Assembly (NCBI GenBank): GCA_009377495.1
Contig: WHTZ01000062.1
Location: forward strand, 1 to 37,342
From: Luteitalea sp.
Lineage (GTDB): Bacteria; Acidobacteriota; Vicinamibacteria; Vicinamibacterales; Vicinamibacteraceae
Length of the DNA: 37,342 bases
Reading direction: 5' to 3'
Each line of letters starts with the position of its first letter. The first letter of the stretch is position 1. The position numbers and the translations under genes were made by a program. Under the pieces are notes generated by a model, which was not told the origin of the DNA, ran no database searches, and saw nothing but the letters and a program-made list of their open reading frames with translations. Of this stretch, positions 15,725 to 23,900 are shown in pieces.

Positions 15725-17290
15725 ATGGCGCTTCCTCTTCTCTCGCTGATCGTCTTCCTCCCGCTGGTGGGGGCAATGGCCCTGCTGCTGCTGCCAAACC
15801 GCGATGGCGCGCGAGACGAGATGATTCGTCAGCTCGCGCTCGGCGTGGCGCTGGTGACGTTTGCGTTGACGCTCGTGGCCTGGCGCCAGTTCGATGCGGC
15901 TGCGGCCGGGTACCAGTTCGTGGAACGGTACGCTTGGATCCCCCAGTTTGGGATCAACTACACCCTGGGCTTGGATGGGGTGAGCCTGTTTCTCGTCGTG
16001 CTCACGGGGTTCCTCACGCCGCTGGCGCTGTTGTCCTCTTGGCAGGGCGTCACGAAGAAGGTCAAGGAGTTCTGCTTCTTCGTGCTGGCGCTCGAGACCG
16101 GCATGCTTGGCGTGTTCGTTGCGCTCGATCTGTTTCTCTTCTATGTCTTCTGGGATGCGATGCTCGTTCCGATGTACTTCCTCATTGGTGTCTGGGGATA
16201 CGAGCGGCGCATCTACGCGGCGGTGAAGTTCATCCTCTACACGATGGCCGGCAGTGTCTTGATGCTGGTCGCCATCATCGCGTTGGCGGTGATGCACCAG
16301 CAAGCGACCGGCCAGTACTCGTTCGCGCTGGAGGACATCGAGTCGCTGCAGATGGGCTTCAGCACCGAGCTGTGGCTGTTCCTCGCCTTCACGCTGGCGT
16401 TTGCGATCAAGGTACCGTTGTTTCCATTCCACACGTGGTTGCCCGACGCGCACGTCGAGGCGCCAACCGCAGGGTCGGTCATTCTGGCGGGCGTGCTGCT
16501 CAAGATGGGCACGTACGGCCTGCTGCGGTTTGCGTTTCCCCTCTTCCCGGATGCCGGGCTCGCCTGTGCGCCCTATCTGGCTGCGCTCGCCGTCATTGGC
16601 ATCATCTACGGCGCGCTGGTCGCCATGGTGCAGCCAGATCTCAAGAAGCTCGTCGCCTACTCGTCTGTGAGCCACATGGGATTCGTCGTGCTCGGTATCT
16701 GCGCGATGAATCTGCAGGGGATTCAGGGCGCCGTCTACCAGATGCTGAATCACGGCGTCAGCACCGGCGCGCTGTTCATGATTGTTGGCATGCTGTCGGA
16801 TAGGCGCCACACGCGACTCATCGCGGAGTTTGGCGGCCTCAAGCACGCCATGCCGCGACTGGTGGCGTGCTTCCTCATCATCACACTGTCGTCGATCGGC
16901 TTGCCGGGGCTCAACGGCTTCGTCGGCGAGTTTCTCGCCATCCTGGGTGGCTTTCTGTGGAGGCCGACGTATGCCGTGTTGGCCGCCTCTGGTGTGATCC
17001 TCTCGGCCGTCTACATGCTGTGGATGTTCCAGCGTGTGAACTACGGGGAGGTCACGAATCCGAAGAACGCGCGACTGCCGGATCTCTCCGCGCGGGAGTG
17101 GGCGGCCATTGGCCCGACGGTTGTGATGGCGATCGTCATGGGGATCGTGCCGAACCTGTTCCTCCGGCCAATGCAGCCGGCGGTCACCCGCCTCGTGGAG
17201 CGCGTGCAGGCACAACGCCCGGCGCTTGCGGACATCAACCTCGAGAGCGAAGGAGACCGAGGACCGAAGAAAGCACACCATGCTGACTGA
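15725..17290 (+). CDS. nuoM: NADH-quinone oxidoreductase subunit M
   Basis: A 521-residue antiporter-like subunit with about 14 helices. Conserved parts include NYTLGLDGVSLFLVVLTGFLTPL, the Glu-bearing FVALDLFLFYVFWDAMLVPMYFLIGVWG, KVPLFPFHTWLPDAHVEAPTAGSVILAGVLLKMGTYGLLRF with the key Lys, and KLVAYSSVSHMGFV. ATG 15725 follows GAACAG and matches the family start; the longer frame from 15674 overlaps the nuoL end. The last 11 bases overlap nuoN. Confidence 0.97.
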   Translation: MALPLLSLIVFLPLVGAMALLLLPNRDGARDEMIRQLALGVALVTFALTLVAWRQFDAAAAGYQFVERYAWIPQFGINYTLGLDGVSLFLVVLTGFLTPLALLSSWQGVTKKVKEFCFFVLALETGMLGVFVALDLFLFYVFWDAMLVPMYFLIGVWGYERRIYAAVKFILYTMAGSVLMLVAIIALAVMHQQATGQYSFALEDIESLQMGFSTELWLFLAFTLAFAIKVPLFPFHTWLPDAHVEAPTAGSVILAGVLLKMGTYGLLRFAFPLFPDAGLACAPYLAALAVIGIIYGALVAMVQPDLKKLVAYSSVSHMGFVVLGICAMNLQGIQGAVYQMLNHGVSTGALFMIVGMLSDRRHTRLIAEFGGLKHAMPRLVACFLIITLSSIGLPGLNGFVGEFLAILGGFLWRPTYAVLAASGVILSAVYMLWMFQRVNYGEVTNPKNARLPDLSAREWAAIGPTVVMAIVMGIVPNLFLRPMQPAVTRLVERVQAQRPALADINLESEGDRGPKKAHHAD

Positions 17291-18716
17291 CTTTCAAGCC
17301 ATCATGCCCATCCTCATCGTGACGCTGTCGGCCATCGTCACGATGGTGGCCGAGGCGTTTCAGCCAAAGCAGGAGCGTGCGCCGCTGGCTGGGTTTGGTG
17401 TGATCGGCCTCATCGGCGCGGCAGCCGCGTCGGTGCTGCTGTGGGGCTACGACAAGACCGGCTTTGGTGTGGTGCGGGCCGACAACTTCAGCCTGTTCGT
17501 CAACCTGATCGTGATCGCGGTCGGGCTCCTCACCATCTTGTTTTCACCCCAGGTGATCGAGCGGGAACGCATCCCGCCGGGTGAGTACTACGCGCTGACG
17601 CTGTTTGCGGTAGTCGGCATGATGCTGATGGCCGCCGCCACCGATCTTCTCCTTCTGTTTCTCGCGTTGGAGGTGCTATCGCTCGCCGTTTACGTGCTGA
17701 CCGGCATCCGGCGGGCCCAGTTCCAGAGCGCCGAGGCGGCATTCAAGTACTTTCTCCTCGGCGCCTTTTCGAGCGCGTTCTTCCTCTACGGGGTGGCATT
17801 GACGTATGCCATCGTGGGGAGCACGCGGTTGGAGGAGATCGCCGCGACGCTGGCGGTGTCAGATCAAGCGCCGGACGGGCTCGTGCTCGTCGCCATGGGT
17901 CTGCTGGCGGTCGGCTTTGCCTTCAAGATCTCAGCCGTGCCATTCCACATGTGGGCGCCGGACGCGTATCAGGGCGCACCGACACTGGTGACCGGCTTCA
18001 TGGCGACGGGCGTCAAGGCGGCCGCCTTTGCGGCGTTCCTGCGCGTGTTCTTGTCGTCGTTTCACACCCTCCACGACAGCTGGGCACCCATGCTGTGGCT
18101 CGTGGCCGTGGCGACCATGATCCTGGGGACCGTCGTTGGTGTCGTGCAGGCGAATGCCAAGCGCATGCTCGCCTACTCTAGCGTCGCGCACGCGGGATAC
18201 TTGTTGGTTGGCCTTATTGTCGGCACCCGCGTTGGCGAAGCGGCCACGTTGTTTTATCTGGCGGCTTACGCGGTGAGCACCCTCGGCGCATTTGCGGTGG
18301 TGGCGGTGTTGGCGACCGAGGAGCACCCACACGATCGGGTCCAGGACTTTGCCGGGCTGTGGGAGTCGCGGCCGGGACTTGCGGCGTTGATGACAGTGTT
18401 TCTGCTGTCGCTCGGTGGCTTTCCGCCGCTCGCCGGCTTCGTGGGCAAGTGGTACATCTTCAGCGCGGCGATCGACGCCGGCTACGTCTGGCTTGCCATC
18501 GTTGGTGTCCTCACGAGCGTCATCTCCGTGTTCTTCTACCTCCGCATCGTTGTGATGATGTACATGTCGGATGAGCGAGCACTTGTCCCCACACCAGCCA
18601 TCACACGATCCGCCGTCGCCGGCCTTACCCTCGCGCTCGTGGCGGTGTTCTATCTGGGTCTCCTGCCAACCCACGCCATTGAGCTCGCCCTCACCAGCGT
18701 TCAGGGGATGTTTTAA
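17280..18716 (+). CDS. nuoN: NADH-quinone oxidoreductase subunit N
   Basis: A 478-residue antiporter-like subunit. ADNFSLFVNLIVIAVGLLTILFS, LFLALEVLSLAVYVLTGIRR, FAFKISAVPFHMWAPDAYQGAPTLVTGFMATGVKAAAFA and RMLAYSSVAHAGYLLVG match NuoN; the Lys of FKISAVPFH is the central proton relay. The start overlaps nuoM by 11 bases. It is the last gene of the operon; a hairpin at 18716-18746 overlapping its stop probably ends transcription. Confidence 0.96.
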   Translation: MLTDFQAIMPILIVTLSAIVTMVAEAFQPKQERAPLAGFGVIGLIGAAAASVLLWGYDKTGFGVVRADNFSLFVNLIVIAVGLLTILFSPQVIERERIPPGEYYALTLFAVVGMMLMAAATDLLLLFLALEVLSLAVYVLTGIRRAQFQSAEAAFKYFLLGAFSSAFFLYGVALTYAIVGSTRLEEIAATLAVSDQAPDGLVLVAMGLLAVGFAFKISAVPFHMWAPDAYQGAPTLVTGFMATGVKAAAFAAFLRVFLSSFHTLHDSWAPMLWLVAVATMILGTVVGVVQANAKRMLAYSSVAHAGYLLVGLIVGTRVGEAATLFYLAAYAVSTLGAFAVVAVLATEEHPHDRVQDFAGLWESRPGLAALMTVFLLSLGGFPPLAGFVGKWYIFSAAIDAGYVWLAIVGVLTSVISVFFYLRIVVMMYMSDERALVPTPAITRSAVAGLTLALVAVFYLGLLPTHAIELALTSVQGMF

Positions 18717-18746
18717 GAGAAAACGGGGACTGCCCTCGTTTTCTCT
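18716..18746. terminator. Bidirectional hairpin between nuoN and selA
   Basis: AGAGAAAACGGGG (18716-18728) pairs with the segment ending TCGTTTTCTCT (to 18746), with a short ACTG-type loop. A-rich and T-rich flanks on both sides allow intrinsic termination in both directions, and the two gene ends overlap it. It shares the AAACGGGGAC word with the hairpin at 22838-22860. Confidence 0.75.
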
Positions 18747-20142
18747 ACGCGAGGGCTTCTGCCAATGCCGTCGCGACGAGGTCGTCCTCATCCGTCGCCA
18801 CGGTCCGCAGATCCAAGACGAGGCGGCCCTCGGCAATGCGCGCGACAACTGGCGGGCGGAGATGCCGGAGTCGAGAGGCGAGCTCGTCTGCGCTGAGATC
18901 CGGTGCGTGCACCGCGAGCAGCCGGGTCGGCAGTCGCTCGCCGGGGGCACTGCCTCCGCCGATCGTCGATGCGCCGTCGGCGATGGTGAGTGACACAGAC
19001 GGCTCACGCGCGCTGGTTGCCGCCTGCACCCGCTCGAGGATCAGACGAGCGCGCTTGTCAATCTCCGTCGGCTCGAGTCGTAACATGCGCTGAACGGGCA
19101 CGGTGTCAGCCGCGCGATCGCGGGCGTACTCGCCGAGCGTGGCCTCGAGCGCCGCGTACGCAAGTTTGTCGATCCGCAGCGCACGCATGAGTGGATGTCG
19201 GCGAATACGCGTGACGAGCTCGCGCCGGCCGGCGATGATGCCAGACTGTGGTCCGCCAAGAAGCTTGTCGCCGCTGAAGGTCACGAGATCAGCGCCTGCC
19301 GCGAGGCTGTTCGCCACCCCAGGCTCGCTGTCGAGGACCCCGGGCAGCGCGAGCAGGTGGCCGCTGCCCAGGTCTTCGACCACGGCCAGGTTGAAGCGTG
19401 TGCCGAGGGCGGCAATCTCGGCCAGCCCTGGACGCTCCGTGAACCCCTCGATGCGAAAGTTGGACGGGTGCACCCTGAGGAGCAGCGCGGTCCGATCGCT
19501 GATGACGGCCCCGTAGTCGGCGACTCGCGTTCGGTTCGTCGTGCCGACCTCGCGCAGAATGGCCCCGGACGCACGCAGTACATCCGGCACACGGAAGCCG
19601 CCGCCAATCTCGACGAGCTCGCCACGCGAGATCACCACCTCGCGACCCGATGCCAGCACCGTCAGGACGAGCAGGACGGCGGCCGCATTGTTGTTGACGA
19701 CCACGGCGGCCTCAGCGCCGGTGAGCCGACACAGCAAGGCCTCGGCGTGGACGTCCCTGGCACCGCGCGTCCCCGCGTCGAGGTCGTACTCGAGCGAGAC
19801 GTACCCGCTAGCCTCCGCGAGCTGCTGCACCGCGGTCGACGCCAGCGGCGCGCGTCCGAGGTTGGTGTGCAACAGGACACCGGTGGCGTTGATGACGCGC
19901 TGGAGGGTGGGAGCAAACACGCCCGCGATGCGCGCTGGGAGCCGTGCTTCAATCCAGGTGGCAGCCTCGTCTGCCGTCTTCGGTAGCGATGATACGGCTG
20001 ATGGATCGGCAGCCAGTGCCGCGCGCAACGCGGCCGCCTCCTCCCTTAGCGCGACGAGCAGTGCCTCGCGCCCGAATTGAGCCTCGAGCGCTTGCGCTGG
20101 AGCGCGTTGCCGCAAGCGCTCAATCGATGGCACAATACGCAT
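18745..20142 (-). CDS. selA: L-seryl-tRNA(Sec) selenium transferase
   Basis: A 465-residue PLP enzyme converting seryl-tRNA(Sec) to selenocysteinyl-tRNA(Sec). RVINATGVLLHTNLGRAPL, SLEYDLDAGTRGARDVHAEALLCRLTGAEAAVVVNNNAAAVLL, RVHPSNFRIEGFTE and FSGDKLLGGPQSGIIAGRRE are diagnostic; the Lys of SGDKLLGG (about residue 292) is the PLP Schiff-base residue. The length is full. Its presence implies that the organism makes selenoproteins; selB, selC and selD are not in this window. ATG 20142 fits the family N-terminus (IVPSIERLRQRAP). The start codon overlaps that of the divergent gene at 20141, leaving no intergenic promoter space. Confidence 0.95.
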   Translation of the reverse strand: MRIVPSIERLRQRAPAQALEAQFGREALLVALREEAAALRAALAADPSAVSSLPKTADEAATWIEARLPARIAGVFAPTLQRVINATGVLLHTNLGRAPLASTAVQQLAEASGYVSLEYDLDAGTRGARDVHAEALLCRLTGAEAAVVVNNNAAAVLLVLTVLASGREVVISRGELVEIGGGFRVPDVLRASGAILREVGTTNRTRVADYGAVISDRTALLLRVHPSNFRIEGFTERPGLAEIAALGTRFNLAVVEDLGSGHLLALPGVLDSEPGVANSLAAGADLVTFSGDKLLGGPQSGIIAGRRELVTRIRRHPLMRALRIDKLAYAALEATLGEYARDRAADTVPVQRMLRLEPTEIDKRARLILERVQAATSAREPSVSLTIADGASTIGGGSAPGERLPTRLLAVHAPDLSADELASRLRHLRPPVVARIAEGRLVLDLRTVATDEDDLVATALAEALA

Positions 20143-20557
20143 GAAAATGGAGCGACCTGCCTTTCGTCCACGTGAGCGCCTGTGGCCGTATCTCGATCTC
20201 CCCGAGCGGCCAACCGACGAGGAGCTCGAGGCACTCGATCCCAACGTGCACCGAGCACTCTATGCCACGCCCCTGGGCGCGTTTTCCATCACGGTGGTGT
20301 TCCCGCGGTTCGACGGTCCCGATTACGAGCGTGCCCTCCAGCTCGCCCATGCAGCCGCGGAATACCGAGAGGTCGGGTCCGGACCACAGATGCGGTCACA
20401 GGCGCGGTTCACGCCGGACCAAGTGCAAGCCCTGCGGGATCTATTCGAGATCGTGGATCGCTATGCCGGCTGCGAGGTGCTCGTGGACGATCACCGCGTG
20501 CCGTACGCGCGCGAGCTGTGGCTGCCGCTGATGTGGTATTTGCTGCCGAGGCCATAG
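20141..20557 (+). CDS. Conserved-looking protein of unknown function
   Basis: A 138-residue soluble, acidic protein without signal peptide or membrane segment. I do not recognise it. It starts with a basic, Pro-containing stretch (MERPAFRPRERLWPYLDLPERP), then TDEELEALDPNVHRALY, a strand SITVVFPRFDG followed by a helix, and ends in ELWLPLMWYLLPRP. Codon use matches its neighbours, so it is probably real. ATG 20141 overlaps the selA start codon on the other strand; ATG 20147 (MERPAF) is an equally good start. It is followed by a perfect 28-bp palindrome that probably serves as terminator for it and for the cold-shock gene. Confidence 0.65.
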   Translation: MKMERPAFRPRERLWPYLDLPERPTDEELEALDPNVHRALYATPLGAFSITVVFPRFDGPDYERALQLAHAAAEYREVGSGPQMRSQARFTPDQVQALRDLFEIVDRYAGCEVLVDDHRVPYARELWLPLMWYLLPRP

Positions 20558-20559
20558 GA

Positions 20560-20587
20560 AAAGATGCCTGTCATGACAGGCATCTTT
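20560..20587. terminator. Perfect 28-bp palindrome, bidirectional terminator
   Basis: AAAGATGCCTG-TCATGA-CAGGCATCTTT is self-complementary over all 28 bases, with A and T runs at the two ends. It sits between two convergent stops (20557 and 20593), the classic place for a shared intrinsic terminator. Confidence 0.85.
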
Positions 20588-20592
20588 CTCGT

Positions 20593-20802
20593 TCAACCTA
20601 GCTTGATGACGTTGCCGGCCTGGGGCCCCTTCGGGCCGTCCACGATTTCGAACTCAACCGGCTCGCCCTCCTCGAGCGTCCGGTACCCCGAGCCCTGGAT
20701 GGCGGAGTAGTGGACGAACACGTCACTCCCCGCTTCACGCTCGATGAACCCGTAGCCCTTCTGGTTATTGAACCACTTGACCCGACCTGTAATGCGCTGC
20801 AT
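20593..20802 (-). CDS. Cold-shock domain protein (CspA family)
   Basis: A 69-residue single-stranded nucleic-acid-binding protein, a five-stranded beta barrel. RNP1 is KGYGFI (residues 15-20) and RNP2 VFVHYSAI (about 28-35). The first strand GRVKWFNNQKG and the end GPQAGNVIKLG are typical. Several paralogues usually exist, so the symbol is left open. A purine-rich AGGAAG precedes the start by a few bases. The promoter at 20995-21024 implies a leader of roughly 185 bases, consistent with the long structured 5' leaders known from cold-shock mRNAs. Confidence 0.95.
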   Translation of the reverse strand: MQRITGRVKWFNNQKGYGFIEREAGSDVFVHYSAIQGSGYRTLEEGEPVEFEIVDGPKGPQAGNVIKLG

Positions 20803-20994
20803 CGACTTCCTGCCTTACTCGCCCGCCGCGCATACGACACGGCGAGGTAGTGCACCCGTTGGCTCATCTGCCGACCGGGCGGTTGCGAAAGGACCCGCTG
20901 GCACGGTCCATATCTTCCACGTGCCGGGCGCGCCCTTGCACGACCCTCGACATCCGCGGTGTGGCTCAGGCGAGCTAGCGGGCCAGCGCGGCAA

Positions 20995-21024
20995 ACAATA
21001 CTGGCGCCTTTTGGACATTGTCAA
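20995..21024 (-). promoter_or_regulatory. Sigma-70-type promoter for the cold-shock gene
   Basis: On the minus strand, TTGACA (21024-21019) is followed after 18 bases by TATTGT (21000-20995). The -35 is a perfect match and the -10 keeps TA...T. It points at the cold-shock gene, with transcription expected near 20988. It lies just outside the inverted-repeat element at 21041. Confidence 0.6.
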
Positions 21025-21031
21025 GTTTGGA

Positions 21032-21204
21032 TACACTCAGGGGTGCTTAACGGAAATGGGGGTCGCGAGATCTGGAGGGTCGGAAAAAGGGGACAGGCCC
21101 CTTTTTCGAGAACCAACGCCGACGAAAAAGGGGCCTGTCCCCTTTTTCTCCATCGTTCTGGCGATCGTCGTGACCCGCATTTCCGTTAAGCACCCTACAC
21201 TCAG
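21032..21204. mobile_element. 155-bp inverted-repeat element (MITE-like) with 9-bp target duplication
   Basis: The element (21041-21195) has terminal inverted repeats GGGTGCTTAACGGAAATG continuing to GGGTC, 24 bp with one mismatch. It is flanked on both sides by the direct repeat TACACTCAG (21032-21040 and 21196-21204). Inside are two inverted copies of AAAAAGGGGACAGGCCCC. It has no coding capacity beyond repeat-derived frames, so it would need a transposase in trans. The element accounts for much of the 444-bp gap between the cold-shock gene and purH; the rest holds the cold-shock leader and promoter and a short GATTCCCC tandem. Confidence 0.85.
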
Positions 21205-21213
21205 GTGGTTCTG

Positions 21214-21235
21214 GATTCCCCGATTCCCCGATTCC
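21214..21235 (+). repeat. GATTCCCC short tandem in the purH leader
   Basis: Two full copies of GATTCCCC and a partial third immediately upstream of purH, between the inverted-repeat element and the start codon. No Shine-Dalgarno is visible here. Confidence 0.6.
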
Positions 21236-21246
21236 TGCTGACTGCG

Positions 21247-22836
21247 ATGCCACGAGCCTTATTGAGCGTGTCCGACAAAACCGACCTCGTCGCGTTTGCC
21301 TCCGGCCTGGTCCGCTACGGATGGGAAGTCGTTTCGACTGGCGGAACGGCACGGGCGCTCGCCGATGCGGGCGTGGCCGTGACGAACGTGGCCCAAGTCA
21401 CAGGCTTTCCCGAGATGATGGACGGGCGCGTGAAGACCCTGCACCCGAAGATCCACGGCGGCATCCTCGCGCGGCGGCACCGGCCAGACGATCTCGCGGC
21501 GGCCGAGCGCGAGGACATCGATCTGATCGATTTGGTTGCGGTCAATCTCTATCCGTTCGCGCGCGCGGCGGCCAACGCGGCGACGACTTTTGATGCGCTC
21601 GTCGAAGAGATCGATATTGGCGGTCCCAGCCTGGTGCGGGCAGCCGCCAAGAACTTCCGCGACGTGCTTGTCGTCGTCGATCCGAGTGACTATGCGGGCG
21701 TGCTGGAGCGGGTGGTCGATCTCGCCGCCGTCCCACTGGCATATCGTGTGGCGCTCGCGCGCAAGGCCTTCGCGCACACGGCCGAGTACGACCGTGCGAT
21801 CGCGCTGGAGCTCGCACGCGTCCGCGTCGATGGCGACCTGGTGGCGAGGACAGCGGAGCCTGAATGCGCTGAGCTGCCGGAACATCTCACCCTGCCGTTC
21901 CAGCGTGTCCGCAACCTGCGGTACGGCGAGAATCCGCATCAGCGCGCGGCCTGGTACGCCCGACCGCATGCCCGCGGGCTTGGCGCGGCCATGGTGCACC
22001 AGGGCAAGGAGCTTTCCTATACGAACCTCCTCGACCTCGATGCTGCGGCACGCATCGCCCTCGAGTTCGACCAGCCTGCCTCGGCTGTGATCAAGCACAC
22101 GAACCCCTGTGGCGTGGCGGTTGGCATATCCGCAGCTGATGCCTACCTCCGGGCCCGCGATGCCGACCCCTTGTCAGCGTTTGGCGGAGTCGTTGGTCTC
22201 AACCGCGCGATTGACGAGGCTGCGGCCAGCGCCATCGTCTCCACCTTCATCGAGGCGGTTATTGCGCCGGCGGTCGAGCCGGCGGCCCTGCAGATTTTGG
22301 CGCGTAAGCCGAATCTGCGGGTCGTGACGGGAGAGCTGGCACCCGCCGAGGGTCTAGCAGGCGAGCTCGAAGCCCGCTCGATTCTTGGGGCCCTTCTCGT
22401 GCAGGAGCGTGACGGCGTGGGCGAGGCGGAGCCGACATGGCCGCCGAGCACGGCCGTGCACGCGGTGACCACGCGCGCGCCCACTGAAGAAGAGTGGCGC
22501 GGCTTGCGCTTCGCCTGGCGGGTGTGTGCGCACGTGAAGTCGAACGCGGTCATCTTCACCGGGATCGATCGAACGCTGGCGATTGGCGCGGGGCAGATGA
22601 GCCGCGTCGACGCCGTCAAGGTTGCGGTGATGAAGGCGACGACGCCACTGGCCGGATCGATCGTGGCGTCAGACGCGTTCTTCCCGTTCCGCGACGGTGT
22701 GGACGCCATCGCACAAGCGGGCGCGACGGCCATCGTCCAGCCGGGTGGGTCCGTTCGTGATGCGGAGGTGATTGCCGCTGCCGATGAGCACGGCCTCGCC
22801 ATGGTCTTCACGGCTCGCCGCCATTTCAGACACTGA
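21247..22836 (+). CDS. purH: Bifunctional AICAR formyltransferase / IMP cyclohydrolase
   Basis: A 529-residue enzyme for the last two steps of de novo purine synthesis. The N-terminal IMP cyclohydrolase domain shows RALLSVSDKTDLVAFA, STGGTARAL, TGFPEMMDGRVKTLHPKIHGGIL and EEIDIGGPSLVRAAAKN. The formyltransferase domain begins near RYGENPHQRAAWY and contains VIKHTNPCGVAVG with the catalytic Lys-His pair, DPLSAFGGVVGLNR, HVKSNAVIF and the end DAFFPFRDGVD ... IVQPGGSVRD. ATG 21247 (MPRALLSV) is the natural start; the frame from 21205 would include upstream repeats. Transcription would begin in or near the inverted-repeat element. Confidence 0.97.
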   Translation: MPRALLSVSDKTDLVAFASGLVRYGWEVVSTGGTARALADAGVAVTNVAQVTGFPEMMDGRVKTLHPKIHGGILARRHRPDDLAAAEREDIDLIDLVAVNLYPFARAAANAATTFDALVEEIDIGGPSLVRAAAKNFRDVLVVVDPSDYAGVLERVVDLAAVPLAYRVALARKAFAHTAEYDRAIALELARVRVDGDLVARTAEPECAELPEHLTLPFQRVRNLRYGENPHQRAAWYARPHARGLGAAMVHQGKELSYTNLLDLDAAARIALEFDQPASAVIKHTNPCGVAVGISAADAYLRARDADPLSAFGGVVGLNRAIDEAAASAIVSTFIEAVIAPAVEPAALQILARKPNLRVVTGELAPAEGLAGELEARSILGALLVQERDGVGEAEPTWPPSTAVHAVTTRAPTEEEWRGLRFAWRVCAHVKSNAVIFTGIDRTLAIGAGQMSRVDAVKVAVMKATTPLAGSIVASDAFFPFRDGVDAIAQAGATAIVQPGGSVRDAEVIAAADEHGLAMVFTARRHFRH

Positions 22837-22837
22837 C

Positions 22838-22860
22838 GAAACGGGGACAGTCCCCGTTTC
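22838..22860. terminator. Hairpin GAAACGGGGAC-A-GTCCCCGTTTC
   Basis: An 11-bp perfect inverted repeat around a single base, directly after the purH stop and before the convergent hldA stop (22874). It probably terminates both genes and belongs to the GGGGACAGTCCCC word family. Confidence 0.75.
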
Positions 22861-22873
22861 CCGCGGCAACTGG

Positions 22874-23887
22874 CTACAGCCGACTCGCAAGCGCCTGCTC
22901 GAGCTCCTCGCGTGTCACGGGTGCTGGGCCAAAGTGGCTGACCGCTACGCCAGCGGCATGGTTGGCCATCTCGGCCGCTTCGACGAGCGTCGCCCCTCCG
23001 GCGAGCGTGAGCGCGAGCGTGCCAATCACCGTATCGCCTGCGCCCGTCACGTCTGCCACCTCGCGCGTCGCTGCACGCAGGCCTTCCTCACATCTCGAGG
23101 TGCGTTCACTCGCGGATCCATCCAGAATCCACATACCGTGCTCGCCGCGTGTGATGAGGACCGACGCACAGCGGACGTGATCGCGCAGCGCGCGGGCCGC
23201 GCGGCGCGCATCCTCGTCCGATCGGATGCGAAGATGCGTGGCGACCTCCGCCTCGAGCTGGTTAGGGGTGACGAGCGTCGCACCGGCGTAAAGGTCGAGG
23301 TGCGGGATCTTGGGATCGACGAGAACGGGCAACCCACGCGCAGCCGCGCAGCGCATCACGCCCGCCATGACGTCGCGTGTGATCACGCCCTTCAGATAGT
23401 CGGACACGACGACGGCATCGACGTCGGCGGCGGCGGTTTCGATGCGCGCGACGATCGCCTCTGCGATTGCTGTTGCGACCTCTGCATCCGATTCATAGTC
23501 GACCCGCGCCACCTGTTGCTGCCGCGTGGTAACGATGCGCAGCTTGCGCGTGGTGCAACGTGAACGGTCGTGCACGAGGCTGTCCGCACGAATGCCGCGG
23601 CCCTCCAACGCCGACGTGACCCAGTGACCAGGCTCATCCTGACCGACCACGCCCACCAGCGTGGCGTGACCGCCAAGGGCGCACACGTTGCTGGCCACGT
23701 TCGCCGCGCCACCCAAGCGGTACTCGTCGTGATCGAACTCGACGACCGGCACGGGTGCTTCCGGTGAAATCCGATGAACGCGGCCGAACACGAAATGATC
23801 GAGCATCACGTCACCGACGATCAGCACCGATCGTTCGGTGAGCGAGGTCAGCAGCGCTCGCGCGCGGGCGAGCGAGAGGGCAGGCAT
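22874..23887 (-). CDS. hldA: D-glycero-beta-D-manno-heptose-7-phosphate kinase (RfaE domain I)
   Basis: A 337-residue PfkB-family kinase making heptose-1,7-bisphosphate in ADP-heptose synthesis. The N-terminal VLIVGDVMLDHFVFGRVHRISPEAPVPVVEFDHDEYRLGGAANVA is typical of RfaE/HldE, VVSDYLKGVITRDV and LVDPKIPHLDLYAGATLVTPNQLEAE follow, and DVTGAGDTVIGTLAL carries the catalytic Asp. The C-terminal cytidylyltransferase domain of bifunctional HldE is absent, so a separate hldC is expected elsewhere. The start is uncertain: ATG 23887 fits the family, while ATG 23926 has a GGGAGGGG just upstream and overlaps the ligase stop. It is the third gene of a heptosyltransferase-ligase-kinase operon. Confidence 0.9.
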   Translation of the reverse strand: MPALSLARARALLTSLTERSVLIVGDVMLDHFVFGRVHRISPEAPVPVVEFDHDEYRLGGAANVASNVCALGGHATLVGVVGQDEPGHWVTSALEGRGIRADSLVHDRSRCTTRKLRIVTTRQQQVARVDYESDAEVATAIAEAIVARIETAAADVDAVVVSDYLKGVITRDVMAGVMRCAAARGLPVLVDPKIPHLDLYAGATLVTPNQLEAEVATHLRIRSDEDARRAARALRDHVRCASVLITRGEHGMWILDGSASERTSRCEEGLRAATREVADVTGAGDTVIGTLALTLAGGATLVEAAEMANHAAGVAVSHFGPAPVTREELEQALASRL

Positions 23888-23900
23888 AGGGCATTGCTTT

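Noticed and set aside
15563..17281. A 572-codon minus-strand frame
   Set aside because: Antisense to nuoL-nuoM, charged low-complexity translation, no recognisable domain.
20803..20990. Small gene in the cold-shock leader region
   Set aside because: Short frames lack ribosome binding sites and consistent codon bias; the region is better explained as the 5' leader.
21047..21352. A 101-codon minus-strand frame containing EKGDRPLF and KKGPVPFF
   Set aside because: It is translated from the inverted-repeat element and antisense purH; it is a repeat artefact.
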